Source of the DNA: Vibrio sp. MEBiC08052
GTDB lineage: Bacteria > Pseudomonadota > Gammaproteobacteria > Enterobacterales > Vibrionaceae
Length of the DNA stretch: 64,000 nucleotides
Direction of reading: 5' to 3'
Assembly: GCF_001506075.1 (NCBI RefSeq)
Contig: NZ_KQ947475.1
Location: 3,396,660 to 3,460,659 of the forward strand
Positions within the stretch are counted from its first letter, which is position 1, and every line of letters starts with the position of its first letter. The notes under the pieces are model-generated. The model did no database searches. It had not been told where the DNA came from and was given only the letters and a program-made list of their open reading frames with translations. Made by a program: the position numbers and the translations under genes. This document shows positions 26,456 through 36,384 of this stretch, in pieces.

Positions 26456-27061
26456 CTATGGCCGTTGAAAACCGGCTCGAACCTGTGCAACTTTTTCCCG
26501 AATCACACAGCCTTTTTCGTGATCATTGACCAGTCCCATTGCCTGTAAAAATGCATACACCGTCGTTGGCCCGACAAACTTCCATCCCATCTTTTTCAGT
26601 TGCTTCGACAAAGCCACTGATTCTGGTGAAGTTGATACCGATTGCGGTTCTGGTAACGTGGCAGGATCGGGCTCATAACGCCAGAAAAAAGCCGCCAGAG
26701 ACCCTTCCCGAGCCACTAGTTCCTGCGCTCGTTTTGCATTGTTAATAACCGCTTCAATTTTTCCGCGATGCCGGATGATGCTTGCGTCCTGTAACAAACG
26801 CTCGATATCCTGCTCTGTAAACTGAGCCATTTGGTTAAAATCAAAATTCAGAAAAGCCCGACGAAAATTCTCTCGTTTTGCCAGAATCGTTCGCCAACTC
26901 AAACCAGACTGAAAGCTTTCCAGACATATTTTTTCAAAGAGGGTCCGGTCATCATCAACCGGAAATCCCCATTCATGATCATGGTAGTCAAGAAAATCAG
27001 TAGTCGTGCTACACCACTGGCATCGTTTCTGTCCATCAGGACCAATATATTCATTACTCAT
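26456..27061 (-). CDS. tag: DNA-3-methyladenine glycosylase I
   Basis: This 201-residue base-excision repair enzyme removes 3-methyladenine from alkylated DNA. The zinc-binding Cys near the start (KRCQWCS), the YHDHEWGFPVDDDRTLFEKICLE segment and the SGLSWRTILAKRENFRRAF segment are the Tag signature. The HhH-like region follows, with RHRGKIEAVINNA and a late GPTTVYAFLQAMGLVNDH. The remaining zinc ligands, His and Cys near the C-terminus (NDHEKGC), are present. The length is slightly above the family norm. It is a single gene, divergent from the outer-membrane-protein operon. Confidence 0.96.
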   Translation of the reverse strand: MSNEYIGPDGQKRCQWCSTTTDFLDYHDHEWGFPVDDDRTLFEKICLESFQSGLSWRTILAKRENFRRAFLNFDFNQMAQFTEQDIERLLQDASIIRHRGKIEAVINNAKRAQELVAREGSLAAFFWRYEPDPATLPEPQSVSTSPESVALSKQLKKMGWKFVGPTTVYAFLQAMGLVNDHEKGCVIREKVAQVRAGFQRP

Positions 27062-27262
27062 ATTTTTCTCTCAAACACATCAACTAAACCAATAATAAAT
27101 GAAAAAAATGTTCATAAGAGACATAATCTTTCATCTTCGAACCAATTAGATATATTATGTGAAACTTAAGCAAATCTATTCAAAATCTAAATAGACTTCT
27201 TAGAAATAAATAAGTTACAATTTATTAACAACTTGGATGGTGAGCGCCGTCGCAGACTCAAG

Positions 27263-28489
27263 ATGATGTTGTCTTTTTTTAATATAAGATATCGTAGAAA
27301 ATATCAGGAAATATCTCAAATAGCCTGTTTCTTTACTTTATTTCTGACTTTACTCCCCCATAAAGGATACGCGAATCCTGATGATCGTTTTTCCCTTTCT
27401 GGATTTGGACGGATAACAGCAGGTTATTTGACGACCTCTCAGGCAACATATATGGGGCATTCAGACCGCGTCTCTCTGAAGCCTGAGACACTACTCGGTT
27501 TGCAAACATCCTATCGCTTCAATTCAGTCTTTAGCACAACGGTTCAGGGCATTGTACGAACACAGCGTTCCGCAAACGAGGAGCTGATTAACTGGGCGTA
27601 CTTTTCTTATCAGCCCGGTGACAATCTCCTGTTGAAAGTTGGCCGGTTACAAACTCCCTTTTTCGCACTAAGTGATGTCCTTGATGTCGGTTATGCCTAT
27701 CCTTGGCTCTCGGCACCGCAGCAGATCTATAAAAGTTGGCTATTCCCGACATATCACGGTATCGATTTGGCATGGGGTCATGCAAGCGACAATATCGACG
27801 CTTCTCTCGAAGCTTATTTAGGACGTTACTCCGGTACACATGACACCAATTTCGGGGCGACTGAATACGATGTCAAAATCTTTGGTGGATTGATTGCGCG
27901 GATTGACATCGATGACCTGACACTACGAATTTCTCATCACCACGGACAAGTAAACCTAGATAAAGCAGAGCTGAATCAACTGCAAGCATCACTAGAAAAC
28001 GCCGGTTATATAAAAACCGCAGAGGCACTGAATCAGAGGCACTGGATCGATCTTGAAGAGGCAGCGATAACATATGAAACCATCGATTACTTTTTGCGTG
28101 CTGAGTGGTCCATGATGAATCCTCGGCAAGTTTATTTGATTAAAGACATTCAGAATTATTATCTTTCCGTCGGCTACAATATCCAGCCACTAACGTTTTA
28201 TGTCACATTTGCGCAAAGCCATGTCAGATATCAATCGTATCCCGATGAAGTACCGATATCTGAAAGTGATTTGTATCAAACCGTCAGCGCACTGAAATCC
28301 AGAAGTCAGGATAATTTAACCACATGGACTTTTGGTACTCGGTGGGATGTCCACCCCAAAATCGCACTCAAAGCAGAAGTTACCTTTTTAGATGGCAAAC
28401 CGGGAGAAAACGCTTTTTTTGATTCGATTCAGAATGATTTCAACAGAAATGCAGATCTCTATAGAGTCAGCCTAGAGTGGGTGTTCTGA
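27263..28489 (+). CDS. Outer-membrane beta-barrel (porin-like) protein
   Basis: This is a protein of about 408 residues with a hydrophobic export segment (IACFFTLFLTLLPHKGYA) after a basic N-terminal region. The mature sequence is rich in alternating aromatic/polar strands, for example RFSLSGFGRITAGYL, LLLKVGRLQTPFF and YFLRAEWSM. It ends in Phe (RVSLEWVF), the usual outer-membrane assembly signal. No specific porin family is recognised. The start is uncertain: ATG at 27263 is used, but the frame extends to a TTG at 27233. The next gene starts within its stop codon, so it heads a three-gene operon with a PstS-like protein and a GGDEF-EAL enzyme. Confidence 0.75.
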   Translation: MMLSFFNIRYRRKYQEISQIACFFTLFLTLLPHKGYANPDDRFSLSGFGRITAGYLTTSQATYMGHSDRVSLKPETLLGLQTSYRFNSVFSTTVQGIVRTQRSANEELINWAYFSYQPGDNLLLKVGRLQTPFFALSDVLDVGYAYPWLSAPQQIYKSWLFPTYHGIDLAWGHASDNIDASLEAYLGRYSGTHDTNFGATEYDVKIFGGLIARIDIDDLTLRISHHHGQVNLDKAELNQLQASLENAGYIKTAEALNQRHWIDLEEAAITYETIDYFLRAEWSMMNPRQVYLIKDIQNYYLSVGYNIQPLTFYVTFAQSHVRYQSYPDEVPISESDLYQTVSALKSRSQDNLTTWTFGTRWDVHPKIALKAEVTFLDGKPGENAFFDSIQNDFNRNADLYRVSLEWVF

Positions 28490-28941
28490 TGAGAAGTGCG
28501 CCGCAGCGACATCGCTTCTATCACATATTTAGCTTTTGGCTGGTACTGAACTTATTGATTTTATGTCCCCTCAGTTATGCCAAACCACAACCGGATATTC
28601 TTGTCATCGCCAATACGGCATCACACCTGCCAGCACTAACACATCATGAAATCAGACAAATATACATGGGAGGGACACTCAGCCGTAAATATCAGGCAGT
28701 TGCTTTAACGGTTGGCAACCCCACTCGAATACTGTTCAATACCAAAGTGATTGGTTTAACCGAAAGTCGGATTCAATCCTACTGGGCACAATTACTGTTT
28801 ACGGGGCGAAGTCACCCACCACTCGAACTCTCGTCGGCAAAGGAATTGCTGAACTATGTTACAAAAACCAATAACGCGATCGGCTATGTACCGGCACAGT
28901 TGGAGCTCCCTCACGATGTCATTGTGGTTTATCAAAAATAA
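28489..28941 (+). CDS. Small PstS-like periplasmic substrate-binding protein
   Basis: This is a 150-residue exported protein with a signal segment ending near LSYA-KPQPD. The mature part has the PstS-like short form: PALTHHEIRQIYMGGTLSRKYQAVALTVGN, RIQSYWAQLLFTGRSHPP and TKTNNAIGYVP, all familiar in phosphate-binding-like proteins. It is half the size of a full PstS and probably a single-lobe derivative, so it may be a sensor accessory rather than a transporter part. Its ATG overlaps the previous stop (TGATG), and the GGDEF-EAL gene follows 38 bases later. Confidence 0.82.
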   Translation: MRSAPQRHRFYHIFSFWLVLNLLILCPLSYAKPQPDILVIANTASHLPALTHHEIRQIYMGGTLSRKYQAVALTVGNPTRILFNTKVIGLTESRIQSYWAQLLFTGRSHPPLELSSAKELLNYVTKTNNAIGYVPAQLELPHDVIVVYQK

Positions 28942-28979
28942 CGATTGGCTAGAACACAACCAAAAACAGGACTGACTTG

Positions 28980-31109
28980 ATGTTATCAGGGATTCATAAA
29001 AAACTGGGTATCCGGGGAAAATTTCTCTTCATCAGTACACTGTCGATTGCACTTTGTGCGCTATCGGTTTTTATGGTCTCTCTCAAAGAATACGAAGCCA
29101 TCTACATTCATTCGGTTAAAAACAACCTTGAAGCTTTAATCGCAAATGTTGCCGACGATCTGCTCTTCACTTTTTCAGAAGAACCGGACAGTTTTATTCT
29201 GAAAAATAAACTCCTCTCTTTCGAAAGATATGATCACATCCTCTATGCCGATGTTTATGACGCGAACTGGAACCTACTTGAGCGTTACACCAAAACATCA
29301 GCCAAGCCGATTCATATCATTGATAACCCTCACTATCAGTCGCTCATTGCCCAAAAAGCACCATTTCCTGTAACACATATTGATGATTTTCTGGTAAGTA
29401 TGGACACCATTGGCAATCCGAATTTTCCGGTTGGCTATCTGGAAGTCATCCACGATTTCAAACAGCCAATTGCCAATAGCCGTCACGATCTACTCATCAA
29501 AGCAATTCCTCTGGTATTACTGATTCTCATCATTTCTCTGGTCATTTCTTGGTATATGTTCCAGCACATTGTCACCCCTTTGATCCGCCTCTCTGCGTTT
29601 ACCCGACAGGTCAAACACTCCAGAAATTATACGCTCCGGCATTCCACTGAAGGTGTCAATGAAGTGTTACACCTGAGCCAAGATATCAATTCAATGCTGG
29701 AAACCATCAATCAGGAACATCAACTGAATCAGGAACAGAACAAAAAGCTTCTCCAACAACAAGTCTCAATGTTTCACCTCGCCAACTACGATCATCTAAC
29801 CGATTTGCCAAATCGACGGTATGTGATGGAAACACTGAAGCAATATCTACTCAGTGCACAACGGCATCACATCGATATGGCGATTTTTTTTCTCAATGTT
29901 GACCGTTTTAAAGATATTAACGATTTGATGGGACACACGATTGGCGATGACCTGTTACGTCATTTGAGTCAGATCATTGCGAGGAGTCTCCGGTCAAATG
30001 ACACGCTCGCCCGCCTCGGTGGTGATGACTTTCTGGTGGTGTTGCCCGATCTACCGGACTCAAGTATCGCCAAACAAGTTGCACAAACGATTATCGACCA
30101 ACTGAAGACACCGATTACCATCGGCCAGTGGGAAATCCAGACCAGTGTCAGTATTGGTATTGCCATGGCCAAAGCGTCCGATTTCGACATTGATACCCTG
30201 ATTTCTAACGCTGATATTGCGATGTCTCACAGTAAAAACGTTGGTAAAGGATCATATCGTCTGTTTCAGCCTCAAATGTTACATCAGAAACGGCGTACGT
30301 TGCAGATCATCAACCGCATATCGACGGCAATTGACAATGATGAATTCTTTTTGGTGTATCAGCCCAAAGTTTCTCGCCAAGGTGAGGTGATTGGATTTGA
30401 GGCGCTCATCCGTTGGAATAGTCTGGATCTGGGCATAATTTCACCGTCGGAGTTTATTCCCATCGCAGAAAATGGTGGCAAAATCAACGAAATCACCAGT
30501 TGGATGCTCTGTCAGGCAATCCGGGATCTGGATGAAATTCAGTCAATCTGTACCCATCCGGTCGTCGTCTCCGTCAATATTTCATCGAAAGATTTAATGA
30601 CAACTCAGTTGGAAAATGTTCTGCATCAGGCTTTAATAACCCATCACCAAGATATTGCCCGGCTTCAGTTCGAGATTACCGAATCCAGTTATCTGGAAAA
30701 ATTTGATTTGGCGAACCAATTCTTCTCTCGTATTAGAGCGCAGGGAAGCTCAATTGCACTCGACGACTTCGGAACAGGCTATTCATCACTGAGCTATCTG
30801 AACCGCATTGATATCGATACATTAAAAATCGACCGTCAGTTTGTCGTGAATTCATTTAACAGCGATAAAGATGCCTCGGTTCTCAATACCATTCTGGCGC
30901 TCGCCCAACAGCTCGGATTACACAGCTGTTGTGAAGGTGTGGAAACAGAGAAACACGCCCGTTACCTGATAGAAAAAGGTTGCGATAGTCTGCAAGGGTA
31001 TTACTTCTCAGCCCCCGTGCCACTGGAAAATTTAGCGCAAGCCGTCCATTCATCGATACAAAACTATTACCGGTTATTCGCCTTACCCGAGTCACACGAT
31101 CACGATTGA
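28980..31109 (+). CDS. Membrane GGDEF-EAL c-di-GMP enzyme with periplasmic sensor domain
   Basis: This 709-residue inner-membrane protein has TM1 at about 13-35, a periplasmic domain at about 36-170, TM2 at about 172-196, a HAMP region, then GGDEF at about 265-430 and EAL at about 440-690. The cyclase motif reads GGDDF rather than GG[DE]EF, so synthesis may be weak or lost. The phosphodiesterase half keeps the catalytic set: [36 protein letters not shown] and CEGVETE. It therefore most likely degrades c-di-GMP. The two genes before it encode outer-membrane and periplasmic partners. Its 3' end overlaps the convergent mak gene by 10 bases. Confidence 0.93.
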   Translation: MLSGIHKKLGIRGKFLFISTLSIALCALSVFMVSLKEYEAIYIHSVKNNLEALIANVADDLLFTFSEEPDSFILKNKLLSFERYDHILYADVYDANWNLLERYTKTSAKPIHIIDNPHYQSLIAQKAPFPVTHIDDFLVSMDTIGNPNFPVGYLEVIHDFKQPIANSRHDLLIKAIPLVLLILIISLVISWYMFQHIVTPLIRLSAFTRQVKHSRNYTLRHSTEGVNEVLHLSQDINSMLETINQEHQLNQEQNKKLLQQQVSMFHLANYDHLTDLPNRRYVMETLKQYLLSAQRHHIDMAIFFLNVDRFKDINDLMGHTIGDDLLRHLSQIIARSLRSNDTLARLGGDDFLVVLPDLPDSSIAKQVAQTIIDQLKTPITIGQWEIQTSVSIGIAMAKASDFDIDTLISNADIAMSHSKNVGKGSYRLFQPQMLHQKRRTLQIINRISTAIDNDEFFLVYQPKVSRQGEVIGFEALIRWNSLDLGIISPSEFIPIAENGGKINEITSWMLCQAIRDLDEIQSICTHPVVVSVNISSKDLMTTQLENVLHQALITHHQDIARLQFEITESSYLEKFDLANQFFSRIRAQGSSIALDDFGTGYSSLSYLNRIDIDTLKIDRQFVVNSFNSDKDASVLNTILALAQQLGLHSCCEGVETEKHARYLIEKGCDSLQGYYFSAPVPLENLAQAVHSSIQNYYRLFALPESHDHD

Positions 31110-32017
31110 TCATCCACAGGCCATAACCATGCTGCCCCCCGGACGCCACTCGAATCGCCATGGACAGCCTGTCGTATCGGTGTCCGGCACTCCCGGCCAA
31201 AAATAAACTCGGGCAATAGTCGGGGGACATTGTGGTAAAGACGCTGGATATTGCTCACACCACCGGCAAAGACCACCACATCCGGATCAAGAATGTTGAT
31301 GTATGCGGCCAGCGATTTTGCCAACCGACGTTCATAATCATCCAACACCTGTCGGGCGAGCTCGTCTCCCTGTGCTGCCAGTGCATCGATCTGACTACCG
31401 GTCAATGCCACACCGCTGCGGCTCTGATAGTCATCACACAACCCGGTGCCGGAAACATACTGCTCAATACACCCCGTTCTACCACAGTAACAAGGTCGCT
31501 CAGCCACCAAACGACGCTCTGCTTCGTCAGGCCAGGGTAGTGCATTATGTCCCCATTCTCCCCCAATCCCATTGCCACCGATATGTGGCTTTCCATCAAT
31601 GGTGATCCCGGAACCACATCCCGTCCCTAAAATTAACGCCAAGACAATTCGCTGACCGGTGCCTGCCCCATCCACCGCTTCAGACACCGTCATACAGTTT
31701 GCATCATTCGCAATCCTGACTTCTCGCTGTAATCGTTTGCCAAGATCATCCTGCAATGGCTGATCGTTTAACCAAACTGAGTTCGCATTTTTCACCCGGC
31801 CGGTATACGGGGAAATCGTCCCCGGAATTCCCACCCCAACCGTGCCGCTCATCCCGGTCTCCGCTTCTGCGGTATGGACCAAATCCACAATCGTTTGCAA
31901 CGTCTGCGGATATGATCCCCGCGGCGTTGATACGCGTTGACGAAATAACGTTTCGCCATCATCCGCTAATGCAATTACTTCTATTTTGGTGCCGCCTAAA
32001 TCAATGCCAATACGCAT
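31100..32017 (-). CDS. mak: ROK-family fructokinase
   Basis: This 305-residue cytosolic sugar kinase closely follows E. coli Mak. The phosphate-binding loop [15 protein letters not shown] opens the protein, [22 protein letters not shown] holds the sugar site, and GTGCGSGI follows. The ROK zinc motif [17 protein letters not shown] is intact, and the end [15 protein letters not shown] matches the family. It phosphorylates fructose to fructose 6-phosphate, with possible side activity on mannose or glucose. It is convergent with the GGDEF-EAL gene. Confidence 0.93.
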   Translation of the reverse strand: MRIGIDLGGTKIEVIALADDGETLFRQRVSTPRGSYPQTLQTIVDLVHTAEAETGMSGTVGVGIPGTISPYTGRVKNANSVWLNDQPLQDDLGKRLQREVRIANDANCMTVSEAVDGAGTGQRIVLALILGTGCGSGITIDGKPHIGGNGIGGEWGHNALPWPDEAERRLVAERPCYCGRTGCIEQYVSGTGLCDDYQSRSGVALTGSQIDALAAQGDELARQVLDDYERRLAKSLAAYINILDPDVVVFAGGVSNIQRLYHNVPRLLPEFIFGRECRTPIRQAVHGDSSGVRGAAWLWPVDDQS

Positions 32018-32150
32018 GATGTTTCCTCTGCTTGTTAAAGGTGACGTCTCTTTTATCTTTCTTAAGTAAATCTTAAGGCTTGCTCATTACGATAACCCAA
32101 TGTTTCAACCACATGTCAGATTTTTACGACCTGATTCATATGAGGATGTT

Positions 32151-32507
32151 ATGAAAGCAAGTCATCAAGGGCTCAAACGGGTCTATTTCGCCACCATTTA
32201 TTCGATGAAAGGCCTCCGTGCGGTCTGGCTTCATGAAGCTGCCTTTCGTCAGGAGGTGATGGCCTCCATGCCACTGGTCATGCTCACTTTCTGGCTCAAC
32301 GTCACCTCAAGCGAGCAGATGCTTATGATTGCATCGTTAATCCTGATTTTAATCGCTGAATTATTTAATTCTGCCGTCGAAGCCGTTGTTGACCGAATCA
32401 GCGACGAATTCCACGAATTGAGCGGCAGAGCCAAAGACATCGGCTCTGCCGCTGTCTTTATCACCATTTTACTGACTGCTTTTATCTGGACGTGGATTTT
32501 AGTATGA
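32151..32507 (+). CDS. dgkA: Diacylglycerol kinase
   Basis: This 118-residue integral-membrane kinase phosphorylates diacylglycerol to phosphatidic acid. It has three hydrophobic helices and the family core AELFNSAVEAVVDRISDE, where the first Glu and Asn bind Mg-ATP and the second Glu is catalytic. The start is the ATG at 32151, with TGAGGA upstream; this gives the usual DgkA length, whereas the open frame extending to 32100 would add an atypical tail. Its stop overlaps the start of eptA (ATGA), a pairing that makes sense because EptA releases diacylglycerol from phosphatidylethanolamine. Confidence 0.95.
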   Translation: MKASHQGLKRVYFATIYSMKGLRAVWLHEAAFRQEVMASMPLVMLTFWLNVTSSEQMLMIASLILILIAELFNSAVEAVVDRISDEFHELSGRAKDIGSAAVFITILLTAFIWTWILV

Positions 32508-34225
32508 AAATCAATCGCACGATGACGTTTTATCCGTTCTCATATACCATCATGACGCTGATCCTTTCAGCTTACTTTGCCGTGTTTCTCAATCTGCCGA
32601 TTTACGCTGATTTGAAAACCATTTTCAGCAGGCTTGAGACGGTTGATACCGGCTTTATTATCTCGATCCCGATATTTTTCTTCTGCGCCTTAAATATTAT
32701 CTTTGCGCTGTTTACTTGGCCGAAAATCACCAAGATCTTCTTTTCTATTCTGATCATTACCTCAAGCATCGTCTGTTATGCGAGTTACAATTACGGTGTC
32801 ATCTTTGATATCGATATGATCCGCAATATCGTAGAAACCAACTCCGGTGAAGCGACCTCATATCTGAGTATGAACTCGATCTTGTGGGTGACGATTCTGG
32901 GGATCATTCCAACCATTTCACTGTGGTTGTCACCGATCCGTCCGGAACGCAGCATCCCGCGCTTGCTCGGTAAAAAACTCCTGACGATCAGCGTATCGTT
33001 ATTGGGGATCATCGTGATTGCCATGTTCTATTATCAGGACTATGCCTCTGTCGGCAGAAACAACAGCTATTTGCGCAAAATGATCATTCCGACCTATTAC
33101 GTCCACAGTCTCGACCGCTTCATTCGAGAAAATTATCTGACCGCACCGATGGATTATAAACAGATCGGTCTGGACGCGTATCAACCCACGCCAACCGCCG
33201 GTAATAGTAAACCGACACTATTTGTTTTTGTGTTAGGAGAAACAGCCAGAAGTCAGAACTATCAGCTCAACGGTTACCCGAGAGAAACCAACCCATATAC
33301 CAGCCAGTCCGATGTGATTGCCTTTCAACATGTCTCATCATGTGGTACTGCAACTGCGGTGTCTGTCCCTTGTATGTTCTCGCGGCTGAATAAATCTGAC
33401 TACAATGAAAGAGTCGCACTGCATCAGGACAATGTACTGGACATTCTCAACCGCGCCGGTGTCGATGTGCTCTGGCGAGAAAATGACGGTGCAGATAAGC
33501 ATGTGCCCGCCCGCCTCCGGGAAGAAAACCTTTCCCGTAGCAGCAGCGATCCATTGTGTAACGGCACAAGCTGTCTCGACATCAAACTGCTTGAAGATTT
33601 TCAGGAAAAAGTCGCCTCAATGAAAGGTAACCGTATCATCGTCCTGCACTTGATGGGCAGTCACGGTCCCACCTATTATCAACGCTATCCGAAAGAGTTT
33701 GCTGCATTCCAGCCGGACTGCCCGAGAGCTGATATAGAAAACTGTACTCAGGCGCAGTTAATCAACACGTATGACAATACCATCCGCTACACCGATTACG
33801 TTGTCGGCCAAACCATCGACCAGTTAAAATCACTGGAAGAGCGCTACAATACTGCCTTGATCTATATGTCTGATCACGGTGAATCGTTAGGTGAAGACGG
33901 GGTGTATCTACACGGTTTGCCTTATAGCATAGCCCCGAAATATCAGACCCATGTACCACTGCTGCTCTGGATGTCACCGGGATTTAAACAAACTAAATCT
34001 ATCAATGAAGCTTGTCTGAAAACGGAGGCTCAGCAAGCCCGGATCTCTCACGACTATCTCTTCGATACGTTGTTGGGTGCACTGGATGTCACGACTCAGG
34101 CCTATCGTCCACAACAAGACGTCTTTGCCAAATGCCGTTCATCCAATCCGGCGATGGCAATAGCACAGCTCTCAAACAAATCATCCGATCACCCTGAGCC
34201 GCTTGTGTCTGCTGGCGACCAATGA
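32504..34225 (+). CDS. eptA: Lipid A phosphoethanolamine transferase, EptA family
   Basis: This 573-residue inner-membrane enzyme has about five N-terminal membrane helices (residues 12-170) and a large periplasmic sulfatase-like catalytic domain. Family hallmarks are LGETARSQNYQLNGYPRETNPY, with the Glu and Thr ligand area, the nucleophile Thr in SCGTATAVSVPCMFS, and the zinc-site segment YMSDHGESLGEDGVYLHG. Several cysteines in the soluble domain probably form disulfides. EptA adds phosphoethanolamine to lipid A, lowering surface charge and raising resistance to cationic peptides such as polymyxin. Translational coupling to dgkA links it to diacylglycerol recycling. Confidence 0.94.
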   Translation: MKINRTMTFYPFSYTIMTLILSAYFAVFLNLPIYADLKTIFSRLETVDTGFIISIPIFFFCALNIIFALFTWPKITKIFFSILIITSSIVCYASYNYGVIFDIDMIRNIVETNSGEATSYLSMNSILWVTILGIIPTISLWLSPIRPERSIPRLLGKKLLTISVSLLGIIVIAMFYYQDYASVGRNNSYLRKMIIPTYYVHSLDRFIRENYLTAPMDYKQIGLDAYQPTPTAGNSKPTLFVFVLGETARSQNYQLNGYPRETNPYTSQSDVIAFQHVSSCGTATAVSVPCMFSRLNKSDYNERVALHQDNVLDILNRAGVDVLWRENDGADKHVPARLREENLSRSSSDPLCNGTSCLDIKLLEDFQEKVASMKGNRIIVLHLMGSHGPTYYQRYPKEFAAFQPDCPRADIENCTQAQLINTYDNTIRYTDYVVGQTIDQLKSLEERYNTALIYMSDHGESLGEDGVYLHGLPYSIAPKYQTHVPLLLWMSPGFKQTKSINEACLKTEAQQARISHDYLFDTLLGALDVTTQAYRPQQDVFAKCRSSNPAMAIAQLSNKSSDHPEPLVSAGDQ

Positions 34226-34260
34226 GTACCATCGGACAGCGATCAAAAGATCGATTAAAA

Positions 34261-34285
34261 AAGAGCAGCGAATGCTGCTCTTTTT
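34261..34285 (+). terminator. Terminator after eptA
   Basis: AAGAGCAGC and GCTGCTCTT form a perfect 9-bp stem with a 4-base loop, followed by a T run. It can serve both eptA and the convergent phosphohexomutase gene. Confidence 0.93.
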
Positions 34286-34316
34286 CGTTTGCTTGTAATA
34301 TATCGCGTCAACCGCG

Positions 34317-36032
34317 TTATTGCAGATGGATCTGGTGTTCGGCAATCAGCATACTCAGTTGTTCATCCGCTCGCTGTTGAGCATCCTGAAACGCTTCATC
34401 TGCGGCAATATCTGTCACCAGTTCATAATAACATTTCAGTTTCGGTTCCGTGCCTGAAGGACGAACAATCACTCTGGCTCCACCATCCAATTGATACACC
34501 AACACATCACTCACCGGTAAATCGATCGATTCAGTACGTCCGTCAGCCAAATGGCGTTGCGATGTCTTATAATCTTCCGTCACGATAACTTGACGTCCGG
34601 CAATCGTCGGCGGCGGATCCGCTCGCAATGCATCACCGATCGGCGGTGTCTCCGGTGATAAGGCGATACTTTTCTGGGCAGTCACATACAGACCGTGCCG
34701 ACGATAAATCGCTTCTAGCCGATCCCAGACGGTTTGTCCGTCACGCTTGAGTGACGTACACATCTGCACAAACGCAAGCAGGGTTGATAATCCATCTTTA
34801 TCCCACACTTGTGTGCCGATGGTATAACCCAGCGCTTCTTCATACGCAAACAAGAACGGCAGGTCTTCACGCTGTCGCTGCATGGCAACATTCGTCAGCC
34901 ATTTAAATCCCGTCAACGTTTTGAAATAAGTCGCACGATAATGCCGGGCAATCTTCTCCAACAAACTGGAAGAAACAATGGTATTACCGACTAGCACTTG
35001 TTGTGTGTGTCCTTTATCTAATAGGTAGTCGCCTAACAAGCTGCCGACCTGATCACCGGTCAGCATCCGAAACTCACCTGAAGCATGACGAGCAGCAACC
35101 GCAAAGCGATCTGCATCCGGGTCATTGGCACAAGCCAGATCCGCCCCCACTTGTTCCGCCAGTGCAATCACAAGATCCATAGCACCCGGCTCTTCAGGAT
35201 TCGGAAACTTAACGGTCGGGAAGCGCCCATCCGGTTCACGCTGCTGTACAACACTGTGGACATGTGAGAATCCGGCTTCCCGTAGTAACGCTTCCGCATA
35301 AGGAGCCCCGACACCATGCATCGCGGTATAGGCAATCGTAATATCATCCCCGCCGATTTCCTGGACACCTGATTGTAATAATGGGTGCTGATGTACCGCC
35401 AACCGATAGGCCGCGTAGTAATCATCACTCAGCCACACGAGACGATGCTCGGCTTCAGCCTCGGTCAGAGAAATCGTGTGCAGCGGCTGCTGAGCAGCCT
35501 GCTCAATCGCCTGTGCGATCCCTTGATCATGCGGTGGAATAATTTGCGCACCGTTTTCCCAGTAAACTTTAAATCCGTTATATTCCGGTGGATTATGACT
35601 GGCTGTCACCACCACACCGGCAGCCGTATTCAGTTGACGAATCCCATAGGCAACCACCGGCGTTGGCGCAACTTGATCGGTGAGATAAACTTTGATCCCC
35701 AATGCAGTCAGTACCGATGCGGTATCATAGGCAAAATCTCTCGAATCCAAGCGGCCGTCATAACCAATAATCACGCCGCGTTCTTTGGCCTGATCGACCT
35801 CCTGAATCAGATAGTTACCTAATCCGGTTGCCGTTTCCTGAATGACCAGACGGTTCATTCGGTTAGGACCACAGCCGACCTTGCCACGCAGACCTGCCGT
35901 CCCAAAAGCTAAACGACCGTTAAACCGATCTTGCAGTTCTTCCTGATTCCCGGCATCAATCAATGCTTTTAATTCATCTTTTGTTGTCCGATCTGGATCT
36001 CTTGCCAGCCAACGGGAAAATTGTTCATTCAT
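34317..36032 (-). CDS. Phosphoglucomutase/phosphomannomutase (phospho-sugar mutase, PGM2-like)
   Basis: This alpha-D-phosphohexomutase of 571 residues belongs to the long PGM2-like class. The phosphoserine loop is VVVTASHNPPEYNGFKVYW near residue 140, the metal-binding loop is ANDPDADRFAVA near 300, the sugar-binding loop is FAYEEALGY, and the phosphate-binding loop is RPSGTEPKLKCYYE near 520. It interconverts glucose 1-phosphate and glucose 6-phosphate, and so links the phosphorylase product of the malP cluster to glycolysis. The start is the ATG at 36032, with AAAGG upstream; the open frame extends further, but the extra 32 residues are not family-like. Confidence 0.92.
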   Translation of the reverse strand: MNEQFSRWLARDPDRTTKDELKALIDAGNQEELQDRFNGRLAFGTAGLRGKVGCGPNRMNRLVIQETATGLGNYLIQEVDQAKERGVIIGYDGRLDSRDFAYDTASVLTALGIKVYLTDQVAPTPVVAYGIRQLNTAAGVVVTASHNPPEYNGFKVYWENGAQIIPPHDQGIAQAIEQAAQQPLHTISLTEAEAEHRLVWLSDDYYAAYRLAVHQHPLLQSGVQEIGGDDITIAYTAMHGVGAPYAEALLREAGFSHVHSVVQQREPDGRFPTVKFPNPEEPGAMDLVIALAEQVGADLACANDPDADRFAVAARHASGEFRMLTGDQVGSLLGDYLLDKGHTQQVLVGNTIVSSSLLEKIARHYRATYFKTLTGFKWLTNVAMQRQREDLPFLFAYEEALGYTIGTQVWDKDGLSTLLAFVQMCTSLKRDGQTVWDRLEAIYRRHGLYVTAQKSIALSPETPPIGDALRADPPPTIAGRQVIVTEDYKTSQRHLADGRTESIDLPVSDVLVYQLDGGARVIVRPSGTEPKLKCYYELVTDIAADEAFQDAQQRADEQLSMLIAEHQIHLQ

Positions 36033-36196
36033 GGGGGATACCTTTGCACTATTTTCGTTATCAACAGTGTATGATAGATCACGAATTATTTGTGAGTACG
36101 CAATCGATAAATAATAGAAACCCTTCATCGTATTTCAGTCACAATGAGAGATTGAATACAATTTATACCTTTTCAAAACAGCCTTTCAAACGCAAG

Positions 36197-36214
36197 TGTA
36201 CACTATTTTTTACG
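36197..36214 (+). promoter_or_regulatory. Candidate TyrR box 1 upstream of aroG
   Basis: TGTACA-N6-TTTACG matches the TyrR consensus TGTAAA-N6-TTTACA at 10 of 12 positions. It starts 30 bases before a second, weaker match. Confidence 0.45.
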
Positions 36215-36226
36215 AATGATATTTAA

Positions 36227-36244
36227 TGTAAAGTCAGGTTTAAT
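36227..36244 (+). promoter_or_regulatory. Candidate TyrR box 2 upstream of aroG
   Basis: TGTAAA-N6-TTTAAT has a perfect left half and a weak right half compared with TyrR consensus. Its start is exactly 30 bases after that of box 1, about three helical turns, so both would lie on the same DNA face. Confidence 0.4.
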
Positions 36245-36384
36245 ATTGCATTTATATAAAAAAAATGATTGAAACATAATATTGAACCCGATACCTTACG
36301 TAAGTTAAAGCATCTGAGGGCTACGTTGCCTTGACAAACGTTCCCTTGACGGATGTGTCGTGATAAGAGAGGAAGAAGAACCGA

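Larger units (their letters stand above)
36033..36384. promoter_or_regulatory. Divergent promoter region between the phosphohexomutase gene and aroG
   Basis: This AT-rich spacer contains two TyrR-box-like sequences, listed separately, and a ribosome site GAGAGGAAGAAGA just before aroG. I see no leader peptide or attenuator in it. Confidence 0.5.

Noticed and set aside
26338..26529. 63-codon plus-strand frame overlapping the 3' end of tag
   Set aside because: Overlaps tag antisense, no ribosome site and no protein-like composition.
36033..36384. Attenuator or leader peptide upstream of aroG
   Set aside because: No short frame rich in Phe, Tyr or Trp and no terminator hairpin before aroG.
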